Positions 31,055-35,994 of a stretch of DNA of 35,994 nucleotides are shown piece by piece. Each line of letters starts with the position of its first letter. The stretch's first letter is position 1. Below the pieces are notes generated by a model. It saw only the letters and a program-made list of their open reading frames with translations. It did no database searches and had not been told where the DNA came from. Source of the DNA: a virus; the IMG/VR virus record IMGVR_UViG_3300027849_000027, positions 1 through 35,994 of that record; one strand, written 5' to 3'. A program made the position numbers and the translations under genes.

Positions 31055-31075
31055 TACTACATAAAATAAGTAGTA
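31055..31075 (+). other. Small hairpin over the dnaJ translation start
   Basis: TACTAC (31055-31060) and GTAGTA (31070-31075) form a 6-bp inverted repeat with a 9-base loop, ending two bases before the dnaJ ATG at 31078. No ribosome binding site is seen. It may limit access of ribosomes to the start; its A+T-rich stem is weak. Confidence 0.3.
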
Positions 31076-31077
31076 GT

Positions 31078-31908
31078 ATGACAGACTATTATAGTAGACT
31101 AGGTGTAAGCAGAAATGCTACACAAGAAGACCTCAAAAAGGCATATAAAAAAGCTAGTATGCAACACCATCCTGACAGGGGTGGTGATGCCGAGAAATTC
31201 AAAAGAATTAACGAAGCATATAGTACACTAAAAGATCCTGCTAAAAAACAACAGTACGATAATCCTCAACAGCAACAACGTAATCCATTTGGGCAAGGGC
31301 AACAAGAGCATAACCCATTTGCAGGAACGCCATTTGAACATCATTTCCATCATGGGTTTGGCCAACAACGACCAAGGCGTCCTTTAAATCAAGACATACG
31401 TATAATGGCTAACGTTGATCTTAGAGATATAGTTACAGGTAAAAATCTATTTGTACAACTGCCGCTTGGCTCGGGCAGAACTGAATCAATGAATGTAGAT
31501 ATTCCTGCAGGTGCAAAACAAGGTGACACAATACAATACGAAGGGCTTGGAGACGATACACATAGACAGTTTCCGAGAGGAAACTTACACGTTGTTATAC
31601 AAGTTGCACCGGTTATTGGTTGGGAAAGGAATGGTAACGATTTAATTACCAAAAAAACCGTAAATCTATTTGACTTATTGCTAGGAGATGTTATAATAGT
31701 AACAACACTAGACGATAGAAACATTAAATTAACTATTCCAAAAGGCACAAATTCAGGTCAACGATTCAGTATACCAGGATACGGGATCCCCGATATTAAT
31801 ACAGCACAACGTGGTAACATCCATGTTATTGTTGAAGCGGAAACTCCGGAAATAACAGACGAAAACCTGTTAAACAAGATTAAGCAAATTAGAGAAGAGA
31901 TTGAATAA
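31078..31908 (+). CDS. DnaJ/CbpA-type Hsp40 co-chaperone
   Basis: A 276-residue class-II Hsp40. The J domain (1-62) has the HPD motif at His31-Pro32-Asp33 (MQHHPDRGG) needed to stimulate DnaK. A Gln/Gly/Phe-rich linker (~65-98; QQQQRNPFGQGQQEHNPF) follows, and then two beta-rich C-terminal substrate-binding domains (~100-276; GNLHVVIQVAPVIGWERNGN, TIPKGTNSGQRFSIPGYG). There is no CxxCxGxG zinc finger, so it is CbpA/DnaJB-like. It would redirect host DnaK. The stop lies one base before the start of the ClpA-type gene, so the pair may be translated together as a remodelling/degradation unit. The start is supported by similarity, not by a ribosome binding site. Confidence 0.9.
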   Translation: MTDYYSRLGVSRNATQEDLKKAYKKASMQHHPDRGGDAEKFKRINEAYSTLKDPAKKQQYDNPQQQQRNPFGQGQQEHNPFAGTPFEHHFHHGFGQQRPRRPLNQDIRIMANVDLRDIVTGKNLFVQLPLGSGRTESMNVDIPAGAKQGDTIQYEGLGDDTHRQFPRGNLHVVIQVAPVIGWERNGNDLITKKTVNLFDLLLGDVIIVTTLDDRNIKLTIPKGTNSGQRFSIPGYGIPDINTAQRGNIHVIVEAETPEITDENLLNKIKQIREEIE

Positions 31909-31909
31909 T

Positions 31910-34156
31910 ATGGTAGAACCAAGTAAAGAGTTACAATTAGTTTTTGATAAAGCAATTAATGATGCTAAAAAGCTGCAGCACGAGTATGTTACACTTGAGC
32001 ATTTGCTACACGCAATCTTTTGTGAAGAAAAGTTCTGTAATATTATGACTATGTTTGGTGCTGATGTAGATTACATTAAGTCTAATCTAGAACATCATTT
32101 AAAAACTAACATGGCTGATATTATTACTGACAAAGTTAAGATTAAGCCAAAAAAGACACATACTGTAGAACGTGTATTAAATCGTGCATTTACTCAAGTA
32201 CTATTTGCAGGACGCAATACAATTGACTTAACTGATGTTGTGTTAAGTATGCTAAATGAAAGAAAATCTATTTCAGTATACTATTTAGAGAAGGGCGGAG
32301 TTGAGAAGGCGAAGTTTGCAGAATTTCTTAACAGTGAACTTGAAGAAGATTTACTAAGTGACGATGAAATAAGTAGTGATGCTAAACGTGCATTACGTGC
32401 ATTTACTACTAATCTAAACGATGAAGTAAAGCGTGATAAGATTGATCCTATTATCGGACGTAGTTCCGAACTTGAAACACTAGCACTAGCATTAGGCCGT
32501 AGACAAAAGAATAATGTACTAATGGTAGGCGATCCAGGTGTTGGTAAAACAGCTATTGCTGAAGGACTTGCATACAATATTGAAAATGGCAAGGTTCCTA
32601 GCTTCTTGTCAGAGTATAAAGTATATAACTTAGACATTGGTGCAATGCTTGCCGGCAGTAAGTATCGCGGAGACTTTGAAGAACGCTTTAAACTTGTTAT
32701 GCAAGCACTTACCAAACAAGGTAAAACTATTATGTTCATTGATGAAGCACACATGATGAATGGTGCCGGTGCTGGTGGTGGTAGTAATTCAAATGACCTT
32801 GCTAATATGCTAAAGCCTGCACTTACTAAAGGTGACTTGAAGGTTGTTGCGTCAACTACATGGGAAGAGTACCGCAAGTACTTTGAATCGGACCGTGCGT
32901 TGATGCGTAGGTTCCAACGTATTACTATTGGTGAGCCTAGCAAAGCAACTACAAGAGATATTTTAATTGGAATTAAGAAATACTATGAAGAATTCCATAA
33001 CACTACTATTACAGAAGAAGCTATTGATTCAGCTATTAAGTTAAGTGTAAAATATCAGCCTGATAAGAAGCTTCCAGATAAAGCAATTGATCTTATTGAT
33101 ATTGCATGCTCAAGATTTAAAGTAAATGATGACGAATCAGAAGAGAAAATTGTTGGTGAATCACAAATAGAGTTTGAACTTGCTAAGTTAGTTGATATGC
33201 CTACAGAGCGTATTGCTGAAAAAGAAACTGAAAGCTTAATGAACTTAGAAAAGAACCTTAAAGGCGAAGTGTACGGACAAGACGAAGCTATTGAATCAAT
33301 TGTTGATAAGGTACTAGTTAACCAAGCTGGCCTAAAAGCTGATGACAAGCCAATTGGATCGTTTGTGTTTATGGGTCCAACAGGAACAGGTAAAACTGAG
33401 ACAGCAAAGCAGTTAGCAAAATGTTTAGGCGTAAACTTAGTACGGTTTGATATGAGTGAATACCAAGAAAAGCATTCAGTTGCTAAACTGATTGGTTCAC
33501 CTCCAGGTTATGTTGGACACGAAGATAATGCAGGACAGTTAATTACTAAACTGCAAGAATCACCTAACTGTGTACTACTACTTGACGAAATTGAAAAGGC
33601 GCATCCAGATGTTTCACAAATATTGTTGCAACTTATGGACAATGGTAGAGTTACAGGTTCTAATGGTAAGGTAGCTGACGCACGTAATGCCACACTTATA
33701 CTTACTACTAACTTAGGTGCTCGAGACGCAGAGAAAAACACTATTGGCTTTAATGAAGACTTTGAAAATGTTCAAGATGATACTGAACTAAAACGTTTCT
33801 TTAGTCCAGAGTTTAGAAATAGACTAGATGGTGTGATTACATTTGCCAAACTAGGTAAAGAAGTAATGATGAAGATTGTTGGCAAGTTCCTAGTTGAGCT
33901 TAAAGACATGGTTAAAGATAAAAACATAGCAATTACTATTACTGATGATACACTTGACTACTTAGTAGACAAAGGATTTGACCCTGCTATGGGTGCAAGG
34001 CCTTTACAACGTGTTATTGACAAGGATATCAAACGTAAACTAGCAAGAGAAATGTTATTCGGTGATCTTAAAGACGGTGGTTCATTAACTATCGATTATA
34101 GAGATGGTGAGATTCAATTGGACTGTGTTAAAGATGAAATCACTACAACTGTTTGA
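31910..34156 (+). CDS. ClpA-type AAA+ unfoldase with predicted ClpP-docking loop
   Basis: A 748-residue Clp ATPase with the ClpA layout. It has a Clp N domain (~1-145) and a first AAA+ module (Walker A GDPGVGKT 207-214; TIMFIDEAHMM at 273-283). No long ClpB-type coiled-coil M domain is present. The second module carries Walker A GPTGTGKT (489-496), LIGSPPGYVGHED and LLLDEIEKAH. A C-terminal D2 small domain (GFDPAMGARPLQRVID) follows. Residues Ile612-Gly613-Phe614 (nt 33743-33751) align with the ClpP-binding loop of ClpA (IGL). This implies it can dock on host ClpP and feed it substrates, rather than only disaggregate. ATG 31910 is chosen over an upstream TTG at 31901. It follows dnaJ by one base. 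Confidence 0.93.
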   Translation: MVEPSKELQLVFDKAINDAKKLQHEYVTLEHLLHAIFCEEKFCNIMTMFGADVDYIKSNLEHHLKTNMADIITDKVKIKPKKTHTVERVLNRAFTQVLFAGRNTIDLTDVVLSMLNERKSISVYYLEKGGVEKAKFAEFLNSELEEDLLSDDEISSDAKRALRAFTTNLNDEVKRDKIDPIIGRSSELETLALALGRRQKNNVLMVGDPGVGKTAIAEGLAYNIENGKVPSFLSEYKVYNLDIGAMLAGSKYRGDFEERFKLVMQALTKQGKTIMFIDEAHMMNGAGAGGGSNSNDLANMLKPALTKGDLKVVASTTWEEYRKYFESDRALMRRFQRITIGEPSKATTRDILIGIKKYYEEFHNTTITEEAIDSAIKLSVKYQPDKKLPDKAIDLIDIACSRFKVNDDESEEKIVGESQIEFELAKLVDMPTERIAEKETESLMNLEKNLKGEVYGQDEAIESIVDKVLVNQAGLKADDKPIGSFVFMGPTGTGKTETAKQLAKCLGVNLVRFDMSEYQEKHSVAKLIGSPPGYVGHEDNAGQLITKLQESPNCVLLLDEIEKAHPDVSQILLQLMDNGRVTGSNGKVADARNATLILTTNLGARDAEKNTIGFNEDFENVQDDTELKRFFSPEFRNRLDGVITFAKLGKEVMMKIVGKFLVELKDMVKDKNIAITITDDTLDYLVDKGFDPAMGARPLQRVIDKDIKRKLAREMLFGDLKDGGSLTIDYRDGEIQLDCVKDEITTTV

Positions 34157-34832
34157 TACTAAGAAGCTTTTTTATAAGACATATCTTTATAAATTAGATC
34201 TAAATAACTGTCTTAATTTTATGTTTAGAACTGGACTGCAAAAAGGTACAAATTTAGAATATGCTAGAGGCGAATTGGATGAATTGGCTAGAAAATACCG
34301 AGCCGGTGAGCCTCTAGTACGTACTGTTTTTAGGAGTGTACACGAAGTATCAATAGATGATTACTTAGATGCTAAAGATCTATATCTTATACTAAAAAAT
34401 GAAACTAATTATAAGGTTAGGATTGAGAATAGAGCTAGTATTAGTATATACACAAACAATAAAGAACTATTAGATAAAATAGTTATGCGTTTGCGACAGA
34501 GTGCAGTAGGTCTTTGGGGGCCTAGGAAAGGTACAAAAAATATATTAACACCTGAAGTAATACTTGTTAATACTGAGCCTGAATTTCCGATAAGAGTAAT
34601 GCTTAAAGACGTTAGAATATCACCTGACTTTGCTACTTGGTTAAGAGCTAACCGAGATAAAGCTAGGATTGGCGATACAGCATTACATTGTATTGATAAA
34701 CACATGCATATGACTAATTTTTATTTCCATGTAAGAGATGAAAAAGTAATGTCTATAGCGTACATGTTAATAGGACATGCTATAAGAGACATTTACAATT
34801 TAGTGTACATGCCTGCAAAGAATGATAAATAG
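34134..34832 (+). CDS. Late phage protein of unknown function
   Basis: A 232-residue soluble protein. ATG 34134 (start MKSLQLFDTKKLFYKTYLYK) is preferred because it shortens the overlap with the ClpA gene to 23 bases; an alternative ATG at 34104 would add ten residues. Features are basic N-terminal strands, a helix (YARGELDELARKYRAGEPLV), the segment RIENRASISIYTNNKELLDK, and a C-terminal part with GDTALHCIDKHMHMTNFYFH. I do not recognise the family, and there are no clear catalytic motifs. Coupling to ClpA could mean it is an adaptor or a delivered substrate, which is inference. Confidence 0.65.
   Translation: MKSLQLFDTKKLFYKTYLYKLDLNNCLNFMFRTGLQKGTNLEYARGELDELARKYRAGEPLVRTVFRSVHEVSIDDYLDAKDLYLILKNETNYKVRIENRASISIYTNNKELLDKIVMRLRQSAVGLWGPRKGTKNILTPEVILVNTEPEFPIRVMLKDVRISPDFATWLRANRDKARIGDTALHCIDKHMHMTNFYFHVRDEKVMSIAYMLIGHAIRDIYNLVYMPAKNDK
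34824..34831 (+). promoter_or_regulatory. Putative late promoter GATAAATA overlapping a stop codon
   Basis: GATAAATA covers the last codons and stop (TAG, 34830-34832) of the preceding gene. The following ATG is at 34837, only five bases further on, with no ribosome binding site. If functional, transcription would start at or next to the ATG and give a leaderless message, unlike the other late promoters here. Confidence 0.5.
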
Positions 34833-34836
34833 TTAT

Positions 34837-35178
34837 ATGTCCAATAATAGCGAAACACTTTTAACAGCAAACACACACCCAGGAGATAGTACTTCTGTAA
34901 CACTAACCGGCTCTGATTTTAAAGGGGATGGTTACTACGGGCGTAGTGACGGCTTACACACAGTACAGTATGACTACGTTGGTTTAACTGGCGTAATTCA
35001 AATACAAGCAACGCTTGCAACTGTTCCGGTGGCAGCTGATTGGTTTGGTGTTGCTACCACAACACTAGTTAACGAAACTGGTACTAATATACAGAACTTT
35101 ACTGGAAATTATGTATGGTTAAGAGCTCAACTAGTTTACTCTGACGGTACTATAAACTCCGTTGTAATGAATCATTAG
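34837..35178 (+). CDS. Small beta-rich late protein
   Basis: A 113-residue protein, beginning MSNNSETLLTANTHPGDSTS. ATG 34837 is preferred because an upstream ATG at 34822 would lie inside the promoter element. The sequence alternates short strands and Gly/Thr/Asn-rich turns (TVQYDYVGLTGVIQIQATLA; FTGNYVWLRAQLVYSDGTIN), as in small jelly-roll or Ig-like head or fibre decorations. No membrane or catalytic features. It lies between late genes and has a possible late promoter, so a virion role is likely but unproven. Confidence 0.65.
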   Translation: MSNNSETLLTANTHPGDSTSVTLTGSDFKGDGYYGRSDGLHTVQYDYVGLTGVIQIQATLATVPVAADWFGVATTTLVNETGTNIQNFTGNYVWLRAQLVYSDGTINSVVMNH

Positions 35179-35190
35179 GAATAAAACATA

Positions 35191-35784
35191 ATGGAACACT
35201 TTGTAAGAATAGTAATGGAAAAGAATGATACTCTAAATGAAAGTTTAGACGAATCAATATTCCCATCAAGTGAGCTATACGAATCTGAGCAAGGTGCAAC
35301 AATAATACAGATTCCGTTAGCAAGACAATTATCTGAAGAAGAATCAACAGAGTATGCTAACCGTTTAGCAAATTATATGTTTGAACAAGGTCACGAAGAC
35401 TTTGATATTGAAGTTAGTACTGATATAACAGACGACCTTGATGAAGAAACATACGAAGATGATGACGAGTTTTATGCAGAGTACGGCGAAATGTGGTACA
35501 ATGAAGACGACATTATGGACGAAGCAGAGTACCAAGGACGTAAAGTAAAGCTGGGAAAGCCCATGCAGGGGGACGTAAAGAAGTTTAAAGTTTACGTTAA
35601 AGACCCTAAGACAGGTAACACTAAAAAAGTAAACTTTGGCCATGGCGGAAGTAGTGTTAAAGGCAAAGCTATGAAGATTAAAAAATCAAACCCTGCTAGA
35701 CGTAGGAGTTTCCGTGCTAGACACAACTGTGATAACCCGGGACCAAGAACAAAAGCAAGATATTGGAGTTGTAGAAAATGGTAA
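35191..35784 (+). CDS. Acidic phage protein with basic C-terminal DUF5872-like tail
   Basis: A 197-residue protein with AGGA about ten bases before the ATG. Residues ~1-120 are acidic and helical (LARQLSEEESTEYANRLANY; DDLDEETYEDDDEFYAEYGE). The C-terminal ~75 residues switch to a strongly basic conserved-looking region (KMKKIKKSNPARRRSFRARH-like: AMKIKKSNPARRRSFRARHN, then CDNPGPRTKARYWSCRKW). The latter resembles the DUF5872-type domain found in phages and large viruses. The paired Cys and His there may bind zinc or nucleic acid. The stop overlaps the next ATG. Role unknown; a head-assembly or DNA-binding function is a guess from the charge pattern. Confidence 0.7.
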   Translation: MEHFVRIVMEKNDTLNESLDESIFPSSELYESEQGATIIQIPLARQLSEEESTEYANRLANYMFEQGHEDFDIEVSTDITDDLDEETYEDDDEFYAEYGEMWYNEDDIMDEAEYQGRKVKLGKPMQGDVKKFKVYVKDPKTGNTKKVNFGHGGSSVKGKAMKIKKSNPARRRSFRARHNCDNPGPRTKARYWSCRKW

Positions 35785-35994
35785 AATCAGTTGCACAAGA
35801 AATTAGAGATATGGGTAACAGACTAGCACAAATTAATGGACTTGATGAGCCTGGTGTTCCAGTTACTCCTCCGGCACCTGTACCTCCTAGTGTTCCAGTA
35901 CCGCCACCGGGTCCAACTACACCGCCACCATCAATGGTTGCAATGAATTCAGGTGCAATGGAGCATGCGGCGCCAACTAAAGTACAAGATTGGT
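35778..35994 (+). CDS. Proline-rich phage protein (3' partial)
   Basis: The ATG at 35778 overlaps the end of the previous gene, and the frame is still open at the right edge, so only the first 72 residues are seen. It starts with a short helix (MVKSVAQEIRDMGNRLAQIN). A Pro/Val-rich linker follows (PGVPVTPPAPVPPSVPVPPP) and then the start of another segment (NSGAMEHAAPTKVQDW). No family recognised. A flexible linker between domains is common in structural or scaffold proteins. Confidence 0.65.
   Translation, partial: MVKSVAQEIRDMGNRLAQINGLDEPGVPVTPPAPVPPSVPVPPPGPTTPPPSMVAMNSGAMEHAAPTKVQDW

Noticed and set aside
32281-32943. 220-aa open frame on the - strand inside the ClpA-type gene
   Set aside because: It is antisense to strongly conserved AAA+ motifs, has Ser/Leu-rich composition typical of reverse-strand reading of coding DNA, and lacks a ribosome binding site or promoter.
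1-35994. tRNA genes, CRISPR arrays, integrase or attachment sites
   Set aside because: No cloverleaf-like sequence, no regularly spaced repeats and no recombinase motifs were seen; detection by eye is limited, and a dedicated tRNA search would settle this.

Overview
The window reads as part of the genome of a tailed, T4-like (myovirus-type) bacteriophage from a marine setting. It is A+T-rich, tightly packed and almost entirely on the + strand, with gene overlaps (TAATG, ATGA) at most junctions. T4-type hallmarks include a gp44-like clamp-loader ATPase, a DexA-like exonuclease, a GroES-like co-chaperonin, PhoH, MazG, ThyX, and seven putative late promoters of the form (G/T/C)ATAAATA placed just upstream of late-type genes. 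No photosynthesis genes are visible. A 7Fe ferredoxin of the FdxA/FdI type and the lack of cyanophage photosystem genes suggest a heterotrophic proteobacterial host, possibly an alphaproteobacterium such as SAR11 or SAR116. The host assignment is inference only.

Region 1 (1-20176) is a late tail/fibre region. It holds a giant structural protein cut by the left window edge, several fibre or adaptor proteins, and a 972-aa fibre that ends in a cupredoxin-like copper-site motif. A subtilisin-like protease is split over two overlapping frames, so that the catalytic Ser lies in a different reading frame from Asp and His. An 1803-aa protein carries a complete Ser-Asp-His alpha/beta-hydrolase triad, a YHYH domain and Ig-like repeats. 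Most units begin with a GATAAATA-type promoter followed by a ribosome binding site.

Region 2 (20179-25991) is an early/middle operon for nucleotide and DNA metabolism. It encodes a DNA polymerase III alpha-like fragment lacking the catalytic palm, a GroES-like protein, MazG, a small membrane protein, a DEDDh exonuclease, the gp44-like clamp loader, the 7Fe ferredoxin, a 56-aa coiled-coil protein, ThyX and a conserved unknown. It contains three TTGACA-N17 promoters, two of which would start transcription at or next to an ATG (possible leaderless mRNAs). It ends at a bidirectional hairpin shared with convergent phoH, the only gene on the - strand.

Region 3 (26746-35994) starts at a divergent intergenic region with a late promoter. 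It contains two conserved unknown late proteins, a lysis module (GH19 endolysin with a peptidoglycan-binding domain, i-spanin-like protein, overlapping lipoprotein, small membrane proteins, a mini-MscS-like protein and a holin-like protein), then a chaperone pair (DnaJ and a ClpA-type AAA+ unfoldase that keeps an IGF ClpP-docking tripeptide). Further unknown late genes follow, the last one cut by the right edge.

Taken together, the genes cover replication and nucleotide supply, protein folding or degradation (GroES, DnaJ, ClpA), tail and host-surface interaction (esterase, protease, cupredoxin fibre) and lysis. The most unusual features are the ferredoxin-ThyX overlap operon, the ClpA/DnaJ pair with a predicted ClpP-docking loop, the split subtilase, the hydrolase-YHYH tail protein, the MscS-like protein in the lysis region and the leaderless-type promoters. 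No tRNA, rRNA, CRISPR, integrase or insertion sequence was seen, and no gene-free stretch exceeds 300 bases; the longest, 26746-26909, holds promoters and a weak hairpin.
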